The notes beneath the pieces are model-generated. The model was not told where the DNA came from. It did not search any database and was given only the letters and a program-made list of their open reading frames with translations. A stretch of 24,252 bases of DNA from CAZYMF01 sp964648215 (GTDB lineage: Bacteria; Desulfobacterota; Binatia; HRBIN30; JACQVA1), in NCBI GenBank assembly GCA_964648215.1, contig CAZYMF010000057.1, forward strand, positions 1-24,252, written 5' to 3'. The position numbers and the translations under genes were made by a program. Of the stretch, positions 14,600 through 23,532 are shown in pieces; the first letter of the stretch is position 1; each line of letters begins with the position of its first letter.

Positions 14600-14629
14600 T
14601 TGCGAGCTGCGGGGTTGTCACTGTATGAG
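14600..14629 (+). promoter_or_regulatory. Possible sigma-70 promoter of the CBS-domain gene
   Basis: TTGCGA (14600-14605) and TATGAG (14624-14629) are separated by 18 bases and lie just downstream of the 22-bp palindrome. A start near 14636 would give a leader of about 18 bases carrying the GAGGAGG ribosome binding site. Both boxes are imperfect, so this is a prediction from position and sequence only. Confidence 0.35.
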
Positions 14630-14653
14630 TGAAAGCGCAGCGAGGAGGTTCCA

Positions 14654-15121
14654 ATGGCGAGCGTCAAGGCGTTGATGGTGCGGGACATGGTGACGGCACA
14701 CCCCGACGAGATGATCGCCGATGTGTGTCGCCGCATGAGCACCAACCGTGTCGGAGCGATCCTCCTGATGGAGGACGGCGTCCTGCGGGGTCTGTTCACC
14801 GAACGCGATCTGATGACGGCGGTGGTGGGGCAAGACCGCGACCCGCAGCGCACCCGCGTCGGCCACGTCGCCACGCGCGAGGTGGTGACCATCGACGTCG
14901 ACGCGCCGCTGAAGTCGGTGCTGCAGGTGTTTCGCGAGAGGAGGTTCCGCCACCTGCCGGTGGTGGAGAACGGCAAGCCGGTGGGCATCCTGTCGACGCG
15001 CGATTTTCTCCACTTCCTGGTCGAGGGTCTCGAGCGCTACATCGACGAGAGCAAGTACAAGCGCGAGCTGGCCGAGGGCATCGACCCCTACGACCACATC
15101 GGCGGCTCGTACGGACGCTGA
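14654..15121 (+). CDS. Tandem CBS-domain protein
   Basis: This 155-residue cytoplasmic protein is made of two CBS motifs (about residues 8-60 and 72-130). Each has the typical V.HPDEMIADVCRRM...GAILLMEDGVLRGLFTERDL and VDAPLKSVLQVF...HLPVVENGKPVGILSTRDF pattern. CBS pairs bind adenine nucleotides such as AMP, ATP or cyclic di-AMP and regulate partner proteins. No catalytic domain is attached. The ATG at 14654 has an excellent GAGGAGG upstream. The lysoplasmalogenase gene starts 7 bases after its stop, so they are cotranscribed. Its neighbour on the other side is a nucleotide cyclase. An adenine-nucleotide sensing link between them is only a suggestion. Confidence 0.9.
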   Translation: MASVKALMVRDMVTAHPDEMIADVCRRMSTNRVGAILLMEDGVLRGLFTERDLMTAVVGQDRDPQRTRVGHVATREVVTIDVDAPLKSVLQVFRERRFRHLPVVENGKPVGILSTRDFLHFLVEGLERYIDESKYKRELAEGIDPYDHIGGSYGR

Positions 15122-15128
15122 CGCCGCC

Positions 15129-15731
15129 GTGGCCACACTGTCCTTTCTCGCCTTCGTCATCCTGGCCGTCGTCGACTGGGTGGCGGTAGCGCGCGAGCAG
15201 CGCGAGCTCGAGTACGCCGCCAAGCCGGCGGCGCTGGTGGCGCTCTTGGTCTACGCGACGACCGGCGCCGATCCTTCAGGCTGGCTGATCGCGGCGCTGG
15301 CGCTGTCCCTGCTCGGCGACGTGTATCTGATGCTGCCGGCGAATCTGTTCGCCGCCGGGCTCGGCGCCTTCCTGCTGGCCCACCTCTCGTACATCGCCGC
15401 CTTCCACGCCCCGCCGACCGCGCGGCTCATCTGGCTGGCCGTGGTGGTCGGCGTCTCGTCTCCGGTGTCGTTCCGCATCGTGCGCTCGATGGAGGATCCG
15501 GGCCTGAAACCGGCGGTGCTCGCCTACCTCGTCGCCATCAGCCTGATGGTGGCGTCGGCGTTCGCCTCCGGCTCGGCGGTAGCGGCCGCCGGCGCCGTCC
15601 TGTTCTTCGTCTCCGACGGGATCATCGCCTGGGACCGCTTCGTGCAGAAGCTGTCGAGCGCGCGTCTCGCCATCATCGTCACCTACCACGTCGGCCAGCT
15701 GCTGCTGGTGCTCGCGCTGCGCGCGGGGTAG
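15129..15731 (+). CDS. YhhN/TMEM86-family membrane protein, putative lysoplasmalogenase
   Basis: This 200-residue integral membrane protein has about seven to eight hydrophobic segments filling almost the whole chain. Family features include YAAKPAALVALL near residue 28, SLLGDVYLMLP near 60, AHLSYIAAF near 84 and FVSDGIIAWDRF near 160-171, with the conserved aspartates of the YhhN family. Animal members (TMEM86) hydrolyse the vinyl-ether bond of lysoplasmalogens. Bacterial activity has been shown only for a few members. The start is a GTG at 15129, 7 bases after the CBS-gene stop, in the position expected for coupled translation. A strong hairpin follows immediately after the stop. Confidence 0.85.
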   Translation: MATLSFLAFVILAVVDWVAVAREQRELEYAAKPAALVALLVYATTGADPSGWLIAALALSLLGDVYLMLPANLFAAGLGAFLLAHLSYIAAFHAPPTARLIWLAVVVGVSSPVSFRIVRSMEDPGLKPAVLAYLVAISLMVASAFASGSAVAAAGAVLFFVSDGIIAWDRFVQKLSSARLAIIVTYHVGQLLLVLALRAG

Positions 15732-15732
15732 C

Positions 15733-15755
15733 AACACCGGCTGCCAGCCTGTGTT
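15733..15755. terminator. Stem-loop between convergent lysoplasmalogenase and LLM genes
   Basis: AACACCGGCT (15733-15742) pairs with AGCCTGTGTT (15746-15755) at 9 of 10 positions around the three-base loop GCC. It begins two bases after the lysoplasmalogenase stop and lies 31 bases before the stop of the convergent LLM gene. The stem is compact and symmetrical, but no T-tract follows. It could serve both strands. Confidence 0.55.
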
Positions 15756-15785
15756 CGCCGGGACCGTGCCGCGGCAAGTGCGCCG

Positions 15786-16718
15786 CTACGTTCGGAACGC
15801 CGGCATCACCTGCTCGGCGAAGAGCTGTGCCGGCGCGCGCGTGTCGCGGCCGAAGAACTCGATGACGAACATGGTGCAGCCGAGCTCGACGTGGCGCCGG
15901 ATTGCGTCGATGCACTGCGCGGCGGTGCCGGCGATGCCCTCGGGGCCGCCGGCGCCGAGGTGCCCGCCGTAGATCTGCCGCGCCTTGTCGAGCTTGGCCG
16001 CGGCGTCGGCCTCGTTCTCGCCGATCACCACCAGACACTGCTGCGAGACGGTGATCGTCGCCGGATCGCGGGCGACGGCGCGGCAATGCTCGTGCAGCTT
16101 GGCGATCTTGGCCGCCAGCTCGCCCTGGTGCACCGCCAGGTTGTTCCAGATGTCGGCGTGCTTTGCCGCCAGCCGCAGCAGCACCCTCTCGCCGCCGCCG
16201 CCGATGAGCAGCGGCGGCCGGCGCACCGGCTTGGGCTCGCAGAAGACCGAGCTGGTCTTGAAGTGCTCGCCGTCGAAGCTGGGGCTCGGCTCGGTCCACA
16301 TCTGCTTCATCAGCTCGGCCGCCTCGTCGAGCTGGCGCAGCCGCGTGCGCAGGGAGGGAAACTCGAAGCCGTAGGCGGCGAACTCCATCTGAAACCAGCC
16401 GCCGCCGAGGCCGACGATCACACGGCCCTCGGTGATGTTGTCGAGCGTGGCGGCCATCTTCGCCAGCAGCGCGGGATTGCGAAAGCCCACCGGCGACACC
16501 AGCGTGCCGAGCTCGACCCGCCGGGTGACGGCGCCGACCGCCGACAGCGTCGTCCACGCCTCGAGAATCGGCAGCTGTGGTCCCGGAATGCCGTAGAGAT
16601 GATCGTTCAGCCACAGCGAGTCGAAGCCGAGGCGCTCGAGCTCCAGCGCCGCCGTGCGCGTCTCCTCCCAGCGGCGCTTGATTTGCGGCAGGGTGACCCC
16701 AAAGTGGACCGGTGGCAT
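15786..16718 (-). CDS. LLM class F420-dependent oxidoreductase-like protein
   Basis: This 310-residue member of the luciferase-like superfamily has a TIM barrel. Segments visible are HFGVTLPQ at the N-terminus, ALELERLGFDSLWLNDHLYG near 24-43, VELGTLVSPVGFRNPALLAKMAATLDNITEGRVIVGLGGGW near 70-110 and the phosphate-binding PLLIGGGGERVLLRLAAKHADIWN near 175-200. The GGGGW and IGGGG segments favour F420 use as in mycobacterial relatives, but FMN is possible. The frame is open further upstream. The ATG at 16718 is chosen because AAGGAGGAGTCG directly precedes it. It is only distantly like the other LLM protein in the window, so the two probably have different substrates. Confidence 0.9.
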   Translation of the reverse strand: MPPVHFGVTLPQIKRRWEETRTAALELERLGFDSLWLNDHLYGIPGPQLPILEAWTTLSAVGAVTRRVELGTLVSPVGFRNPALLAKMAATLDNITEGRVIVGLGGGWFQMEFAAYGFEFPSLRTRLRQLDEAAELMKQMWTEPSPSFDGEHFKTSSVFCEPKPVRRPPLLIGGGGERVLLRLAAKHADIWNNLAVHQGELAAKIAKLHEHCRAVARDPATITVSQQCLVVIGENEADAAAKLDKARQIYGGHLGAGGPEGIAGTAAQCIDAIRRHVELGCTMFVIEFFGRDTRAPAQLFAEQVMPAFRT

Positions 16719-16934
16719 CGACTCCTCCTTGCGTGATCCCGACGCTAACAAAGGCCCCCGGCGAAGGCCACGGCACAGCGTAGACCATTTGTGTCCGGAC
16801 AAGTCGTGGCGACCGGCCGCCGCACCCGGGTTGCATTCTGGCTCCGGTTTGGTCATGACTAGCCGCGCCGTGGAGGTCGAGGCGCGTTTTTCGCGGCTCG
16901 CTGATATCCGCGAGCGCTGTCGAGGAGCTTGGTG
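16719..16934 (+). promoter_or_regulatory. Divergent region upstream of the ba3 oxidase operon with an operator-like dyad
   Basis: The 216 bases between the LLM gene (-) and the oxidase operon (+) hold no gene. An imperfect 18-bp dyad, CTCGCTGATATCCGCGAG (16897-16914), has 16 of 18 symmetric positions and ends about 20 bases before the first oxidase start. That is close enough to overlap a leader or block transcription. A possible but weak -35/-10 pair (TTGCAT near 16830 and CATGAC) is also visible. The regulator is unknown. Confidence 0.35.
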
Positions 16935-17060
16935 ATGCCCCAGGCCGATTCGAAAGAAACGTTCTTCCCGCGCGGTGCGATCGCTTCGTTCGTCGCCATG
17001 ATCGTGTTCTACGCGGTGTTCTGGCTCGGCATGTACCTGCTGATGGCCAGTCGCGCCTGA
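16935..17060 (+). CDS. cbaD: Cytochrome c oxidase subunit IIa (ba3-type), 41-residue membrane peptide
   Basis: This very short gene encodes 41 residues: a polar N-terminus (MPQADSKETFFPRG), one hydrophobic helix (IASFVAMIVFYAVFWLGMYLL) and a short basic end (MASRA). The pattern PRGA, helix, VFWLGMY closely resembles subunit IIa of Thermus ba3 oxidase, which packs its single helix against subunit I and replaces a missing helix of subunit II. GAGGAGCTTGGTG precedes the ATG. The stop lies 4-13 bases before the subunit II start, so it is the first gene of the oxidase operon. The identification rests on position plus motif and is strong for such a small protein. Confidence 0.82.
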   Translation: MPQADSKETFFPRGAIASFVAMIVFYAVFWLGMYLLMASRA

Positions 17061-17073
17061 CGGGGTGTCCGCC

Positions 17074-17841
17074 ATGGACCGAAACGAGAACACGGCCCTG
17101 CTCCTCGCCGTGCTGCTGATGGCGGTCTTCTTCGGCGCGCTGGTCTACTCGGCCACCGGGCTCAAGATCTCGTTGCCGACCTGCGTCACCGACGTGGCGC
17201 CGTTCAAGCAGGGCAAGATCATCGACAAGGGCAACAATCACTACGAGGTACACCTGGTGGCCAAGATGTGGGCGTTCGACCCGCCGGAGATACGCCTGCC
17301 TCCCGGGGCCGACGTCGACCTCTACCTCAGCGCCCTCGACGTCACCCACGGGCTGTACATCGAGCACACCGACGTCAACCTCATGGCCGTTCCGGGCGCG
17401 GTGAACGCGACCCGGGTGCACTTCGATCACGAAGGCGTGTACGACATGATCTGTCACGAGTACTGCGGCACCGGCCACCAGAACATGATGGGCAAGATCA
17501 TCATCGCCAAGGGCGCCGTCCCGGTGGCGGCCCCGCCGGCCGCGGCGGCGCTGGGCGGCCCGGCGCAGAGCGGCGAAGAACTGTTTCAGAGCAAGGGCTG
17601 CGTCGCCTGTCACAGCACCGACGGCTCGCCGCGGGTGGGGCCGAGTTTGAAGGGCGTCTACGGCCACGAGACCGATCTCGCCGACGGATCGGAGGTGGTC
17701 GCCGACGACGCCTACCTGGAAGAGTCGATCCGTCACCCGAACGCGAAGCTGGACAAGGGCTACCAGCCGATCATGCCCGAGGTGCCGCTGACCGACACGG
17801 AAGTGGAGGATCTGGTGGCCTACATCAAGTCACTGTCCTGA
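17074..17841 (+). CDS. cbaB: Cytochrome c oxidase subunit II (ba3-type) with fused cytochrome c domain
   Basis: This 255-residue subunit is anchored by one N-terminal helix (about residues 8-29). The periplasmic cupredoxin domain binds the binuclear CuA centre through His92, Cys127, Cys131, His135 and Met138 (CHEYCGTGHQNM). After an Ala/Pro linker, a monoheme cytochrome c domain follows, with CVACH at 176-180 and the axial Met234 in YQPIMP. Electrons would enter at this heme and pass to CuA and then to subunit I. Classical Thermus ba3 subunit II lacks the cytochrome domain, so this is a caa3-like addition to a ba3-like oxidase. An in-frame GTG at 17065 would add three residues and is a possible start. 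Confidence 0.93.
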   Translation: MDRNENTALLLAVLLMAVFFGALVYSATGLKISLPTCVTDVAPFKQGKIIDKGNNHYEVHLVAKMWAFDPPEIRLPPGADVDLYLSALDVTHGLYIEHTDVNLMAVPGAVNATRVHFDHEGVYDMICHEYCGTGHQNMMGKIIIAKGAVPVAAPPAAAALGGPAQSGEELFQSKGCVACHSTDGSPRVGPSLKGVYGHETDLADGSEVVADDAYLEESIRHPNAKLDKGYQPIMPEVPLTDTEVEDLVAYIKSLS

Positions 17842-17865
17842 CCGGCGGAGGGAACGAGGCGCTCG

Positions 17866-19560
<1,695 letters not shown>

Positions 19561-20403
19561 GCAACTGGTGGCGCCGGCGCTGGCCCTGCTGGCGTTGAGT
19601 GCGGCCACGGTGCGGGCGCAGACCCTGCTGCCTCCCGACCCGGCGAGCGTGGTGGGAAAGGTGGTCCCGTTCGACGGTTTCGTCGACGAGAACGGCCGCG
19701 CTTTCTCGACCGCCGCGGCGGATGGCGACGGGAAGCCGTGGATCGTCAGCCCGATGTACACGAGTTGCCCCAACACCTGCTCGGCGGTGACCTCGTCGTT
19801 GCGCCGCGCGATCGAGCAGGCCGGCCTGGCGACGTCCGGCGTTCACGTCGTCAGCTTCTCGTTCGATCCCGACGAGACGGCGGAGAAGCTGAAGGCGTTC
19901 CGCGCCAGAATGAATCTGCCCGAGCAGTGGATCACGCTGCGCGCCGGCGACAAGGCGGCGCTCGAGCGAACGCTGCGCGGCCTCGACTTTCGCACCATCA
20001 CGCTCTCCGCGGGCGTGTTCGAGCACCCGAACCTGGTCGCCGTTCTGGCCTCGGGACGCCGGCTGTCCGGCTTCGTCTTCGGCGTCAACTTCGACGCCAC
20101 GGAGCTGGCCAACGCCGTGGCGCGGGCGCGCCGGGGCATCTCCGTGGTCGATCCCTGGCGACCCTATTTCTTCTTCTTCGCGGTCGTGGGTTTTCTCTTC
20201 AGCGCCGCCGCTTTCGCCGTGCTGCTGGCGCGGCGGCGGCGGGCGAAGGACGGGCGGGGCGCGGACGTGTCTGCCGCCGACGGCTCGCGCTCACGATCCT
20301 GATCGTCGCCGGCGCCGCGCTGGCCCCGGAGAAGCCGGTAAGGCTTCGGCGACGAGCGAGGTATCCCCGATCATCGCCGTCGTGTGGGCGCGCCTTCGAG
20401 CTG

Positions 20404-20477
20404 CAAGGTCCAAGTCGCAAGCTGGGAGCTGCGCAACGCCTACGTCTTGTCGCTTGCAGCTTGTGACGTGGACCTTT
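20404..20477. repeat. Inverted heptad array CAAGNNN x5 / NNNCTTG x5 (element F), tight hairpin
   Basis: Five heptads on the left (20404-20438: CAAGGTC, CAAGTCG, CAAGCTG, then two degenerate ones) and five on the right (20443-20477: CGTCTTG, TCGCTTG, CAGCTTG, then two degenerate ones) are separated by only four bases (CCTA). The outer 20 positions of the arms agree at 18 sites, and the full 34-nt arms at 25. It lies between the convergent SCO and NrfD-like genes, about 100 bases after the SCO stop and 17 before the other stop. Transcribed from either side it would fold into a long hairpin. No T-tract follows. Confidence 0.85.
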
Positions 20478-20493
20478 CTCGGCGGCTTCCCGC

Positions 20494-21759
20494 TCACGCG
20501 TGCAGGCCGCTCGGCTGAATCGGCAGCGGGGCGGGTTCCGTGCCGTGCTCGGTCGTGCCGGTGGCGCTGAACTCGCCGGTGAGGATCGGGATGGCGATGC
20601 GGCACAGGATGGTGAAGACCAGAAACCCGACCGAGAAGATGGCGGCGCCGATGCGCAGCTCGTGGAGCGTCGGCGTATACTCGTAGAACTCACCGAGCGT
20701 GTCCGGCGTGAACGCCGGGATGACCAGCCCCATCCCCTTCTCGATGTAGACGCTGGCGTAGATGAGCAGGCAGCCGAGATTGAGGGTGAAGACGTTGCGC
20801 CGCGTGGCGGGGAAGAGGAAGAGGAGGAACGCCCCGATGCCGCAGGCCACGAAGGTCCACGCGTAGGGCACCAGCGCATGATGGCCGCCGATGCCGGCAA
20901 ACAGGTACTGCAGATGCACAAGATGCTCCGTGGCCGAGTAGTACTCCTTGAACACCTCGGCGCCGAGCAACAGCAGGTTGACGAACATCGCGTACGCCAT
21001 CAGCTCGGCGATCTTCCAGATCGCCTCGTCCTTGATGGCAATCTTGGTCGTGCGCTGCAGGATCTGGAACAGGATGAGCATGATCGCCGGGCCCGAGCAG
21101 AAGGCCGAGACCAGAAAGCGCGGGGCGAGGATCGAGGCGTTCCAGTAGGGCCGGCCCGGAAGGCCGGCGTAGATGAAGGCGGTGACGGTGTGAATGCCGA
21201 CCGCCGCCGGGATGGAGAACATGATCAGGGGAACGACGAGCTTCTGGTTGTACGGCCGGCCCTGCATGCCGCGGTAGAGGATGTGGGTGACGATGAAGAC
21301 GTTGAGGACCAGGTACAGGTTGAGGACGAGCACGTCCCAGGCGAGCATCGCGCGCGGAAAGTTCATCCGCCCGATGCCGGGGATCAGGTGCCAGAAGCGG
21401 TCCGGCCGGCCCATGTCGACGGTGACGAAGAGCAGGCACATGACGATGGCGCTGATGGCCAGGATCTCGCCGAGGATGGCGACCTCCTTGATCGGCCCCC
21501 AGTGGTAGATGTAGGCGGGGATGACGAGAACGACGGCCGCGGCGGCGACGCCCACCAGGAAGGTGAAGTTGCCGATGTAGAAGGCCCACGACACCTGGTC
21601 GCGCATGTTGGTGACGATCAGCCCGTGGCGCAGCTGCTCGACGTAGGCGAGACCGCCCCAGACGATGAGGGCCAGGAGCAGGCCGATCCACAGCCAGTAC
21701 GCCTTGCCGCCGCGCAGGGCGAAGTGAGCACTCGTGGTGATGAACTTGATTGGGCCCAT
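20494..21759 (-). CDS. NrfD/DsrP-family quinol-interacting membrane subunit
   Basis: This 421-residue polytopic membrane protein has about ten hydrophobic segments. It belongs to the NrfD/PsrC superfamily and looks most like the DsrP/HmcC branch: WAFYIGNFTFLVGVAAAAVVLVIPAYIYHW near 55-85, DMGRPDRFWHLIPGIGRMNFPRAMLAWDVLVLN near 122-155, and late YIEKGMGLVIPAFTPDTLGEFYEYTPT, a conserved DsrP-type stretch. Such subunits oxidise menaquinol or ubiquinol and pass electrons to a periplasmic iron-sulfur partner without heme. It starts 10 bases after the stop of the ferredoxin-like gene, with GTGAGGAG as ribosome binding site. It is the last gene of the three-gene complex. Confidence 0.88.
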   Translation of the reverse strand: MGPIKFITTSAHFALRGGKAYWLWIGLLLALIVWGGLAYVEQLRHGLIVTNMRDQVSWAFYIGNFTFLVGVAAAAVVLVIPAYIYHWGPIKEVAILGEILAISAIVMCLLFVTVDMGRPDRFWHLIPGIGRMNFPRAMLAWDVLVLNLYLVLNVFIVTHILYRGMQGRPYNQKLVVPLIMFSIPAAVGIHTVTAFIYAGLPGRPYWNASILAPRFLVSAFCSGPAIMLILFQILQRTTKIAIKDEAIWKIAELMAYAMFVNLLLLGAEVFKEYYSATEHLVHLQYLFAGIGGHHALVPYAWTFVACGIGAFLLFLFPATRRNVFTLNLGCLLIYASVYIEKGMGLVIPAFTPDTLGEFYEYTPTLHELRIGAAIFSVGFLVFTILCRIAIPILTGEFSATGTTEHGTEPAPLPIQPSGLHA

Positions 21760-21769
21760 GGCTCCTCAC

Positions 21770-22714
21770 TCACAGTCCGTAGAAGTAGTAGAACTTGGGT
21801 TCGGTCTTGAGCTCGGCCTTGAGCACGAAGACGCGCTTCTCCTTGAGAATGCGTGAGATCTCGCTCTGCGGATCGAGCAGATTGCCGAACTTGCGGGCGC
21901 CGACCGGACAGATCTCGACGCAGGCCGGGTAGCGGCCGGCGCGCGTGCGCTGGACGCAGAAGGTGCATTTCTCGACCACGCCGCGCGGCCGCGGCCGGTT
22001 GCCGAGGACGTGCATGTTCGGGTTGAGCTCCGCCGACGGCAGCTCCGGCTGTCCCCAGTTGAAGTGGCGCGCGCCGTAAGGGCAGGCGGCCATGCAGCAG
22101 CGGCAGCCGATGCACCAGTCGTAGTCGATCACGACGATGCCGTCGGGCTCCTGCCAGGTCGCTCCCACCGGGCACACCTTCGTGCACTGCGGATGGCGGC
22201 ACTGTTGGCAGGCGACGGGGAGATAAAAGTGGTCGGGGTCGGGCACCTCGTCGTGGTTGTAGTAGGGGTTGGCTTCCTCGAAGTCGATGCCCTTGTCCTT
22301 CTCCATCTCGAGGACGCGGATCCACTGGATCTGCGGGTCGCGCGACTGATTGTTCTCCTTGACGCAGGCGTACACGCAGCGCCGGCAGCCGATGCACCGC
22401 GAGAGGTCGAGGGCGTAGCCGAAGACCACCCCGGGCAGCGCCGGCTGCGCCGAGATGCTCACCTTCTTGCCGTACTGCTTTTCGTACTCCGCGGTCAGGC
22501 GCGCGATGCGCTGCTCGACCTCGTCGTGCGAGAGCTCGAGGAAGTGCTTGCGGAAGAAGTGCTCGCGCGCCTCGGGGCTGCAGCCGGCGAGGACGCCGGC
22601 CGCGGCCAGACCAACCGCCGTGAGAAAGTCGCGGCGGCTGAGTGATCCCGGATCGGTGGCTTGCTCCTCGCCGACACACCCCCGGGTGTTCTCGTCAGTG
22701 GGTGTGTGCGGCAT
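21770..22714 (-). CDS. Tat-exported DsrO/HybA-like ferredoxin with four [4Fe-4S] cluster motifs
   Basis: This 314-residue periplasmic electron-transfer subunit has a twin-arginine signal (SRRDFLTAVGLAAAG at 26-40) ending in a lipobox-like AGC. Four cysteine groups are visible: CIGCRRCVYAC starting at 107, CQQCRHPQCTKVC, CIGCRCCMAAC, and CTFC followed after 11 residues by CVEIC. This is the usual arrangement for DsrO, TtrB and PsrB-type proteins, which relay electrons between an NrfD-type membrane subunit and a cytochrome or molybdoenzyme. No molybdopterin subunit is here, so the tetraheme cytochrome is the likely partner. The ATG at 22714 follows AAAGGAGAA and overlaps the upstream cytochrome gene by 20 bases. 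The frame is open further, but this start fits the Tat signal. Confidence 0.92.
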   Translation of the reverse strand: MPHTPTDENTRGCVGEEQATDPGSLSRRDFLTAVGLAAAGVLAGCSPEAREHFFRKHFLELSHDEVEQRIARLTAEYEKQYGKKVSISAQPALPGVVFGYALDLSRCIGCRRCVYACVKENNQSRDPQIQWIRVLEMEKDKGIDFEEANPYYNHDEVPDPDHFYLPVACQQCRHPQCTKVCPVGATWQEPDGIVVIDYDWCIGCRCCMAACPYGARHFNWGQPELPSAELNPNMHVLGNRPRPRGVVEKCTFCVQRTRAGRYPACVEICPVGARKFGNLLDPQSEISRILKEKRVFVLKAELKTEPKFYYFYGL

Positions 22715-23498
22715 CGCCGTTCTCCTTTCGCTCCATGGCCACGGCCTGCGTGCCCCCTGCCTTCGCATCCTCCGGTCTCAGGTACTGCGGCCGCACCGGC
22801 GGCGGCAGGGGTTTGAGGGGGGCGAAGTGCGGACTGTGCGGGTTGTGACAGTTGACGCAGAGCAGGTAGCGCTTCGGCCCGTTCCAGTACCCGGTCCTCT
22901 TGCCGTGGATGCCCTCGCGCCAGTCGCGGTATATGGTGCCGTGGCACTGGCCGCACAGGCGATACGACTCGGAGAACGGCACCGGCGCGCCGCTGGCCAG
23001 CCGGAGCACGTCGCGGTTCTTCTCGTCGTGGCAATCAAGACACCAGCGGTGCTCCTCGTCGTGATGGAAGACGATATCGCTGTGCATGCCTTCGAGCGGC
23101 CGGCGCTCGGGGTTGGGCGGAATCGACGCGTGACAGGTCGAGCAGGGGAAGATGCCTTCGGTGAACGGAGCCGGCGCCACGGGGTAGAGCAGATCGGGCG
23201 ACGCGCTGTCGGTCGACCCTTGCCGGGCCGCTGTCTTGATGCCGGTCAGGGCTTCGTCCTTGCCGAAAACTGCGGGAAAGTCGGCGGGGCTGAAGGCCTT
23301 GTTCGCCGGCGCCCCGACGGGGCCGACGATGGGCTTGGCGCGGACGATGACGAAGAAGATCCCGAGCACCGTCACGCCGAACAATACCAGGAGCGGAATC
23401 AGTGCGTTGGAGCGCGCGATGGAGAATTCCTCGTCCGGCCTTCCGGAGTCACCTCCTGGGCCGGGTTGCTTCGGTTGGTCTGATCGCGGGTCACTCAT
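22695..23498 (-). CDS. Membrane-anchored tetraheme cytochrome c
   Basis: This 267-residue protein has a polar N-terminus, one hydrophobic helix at about 32-52 that acts as signal anchor, and a periplasmic part with four CxxCH heme-binding motifs at 119-123, 153-157, 182-186 and 214-218. Additional histidines (HSD, FHHDEEH, GIHGK, HSPHF) can provide the sixth ligands, in a cytochrome c3/c7-like or NapC-like manner. As the first gene of the operon it is likely the electron exit or entry of a complex with the ferredoxin and NrfD-like subunits, comparable to DsrJ in DsrMKJOP, though DsrJ has three hemes. ATG 23498 has no strong ribosome binding site. Two ACAAGTGAGA repeats precede it. Confidence 0.9.
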   Translation of the reverse strand: MSDPRSDQPKQPGPGGDSGRPDEEFSIARSNALIPLLVLFGVTVLGIFFVIVRAKPIVGPVGAPANKAFSPADFPAVFGKDEALTGIKTAARQGSTDSASPDLLYPVAPAPFTEGIFPCSTCHASIPPNPERRPLEGMHSDIVFHHDEEHRWCLDCHDEKNRDVLRLASGAPVPFSESYRLCGQCHGTIYRDWREGIHGKRTGYWNGPKRYLLCVNCHNPHSPHFAPLKPLPPPVRPQYLRPEDAKAGGTQAVAMERKENGDAAHTH

Positions 23499-23502
23499 AT
23501 GC

Positions 23503-23532
23503 GGGTCTCACTTGTACGGATCTCACTTGTCG
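23503..23532. repeat. Two direct repeats just upstream of the tetraheme cytochrome gene
   Basis: TCTCACTTGT occurs at 23506-23515 and 23521-23530. In the gene's orientation this is ACAAGTGAGA twice with a 15-base period, ending 7 bases before the start codon. It could be a tandem regulator site, a repeated translation-control site, or chance. Confidence 0.4.

Noticed and set aside
12852..14675. 607-codon plus-strand frame opposite the cyclase
   Set aside because: Low-complexity antisense translation; the cyclase frame keeps all catalytic residues.
20404..20477. Classical rho-independent terminator
   Set aside because: A long hairpin is present but no T-tract follows on either strand, so the call was kept as a repeat with possible terminator activity.
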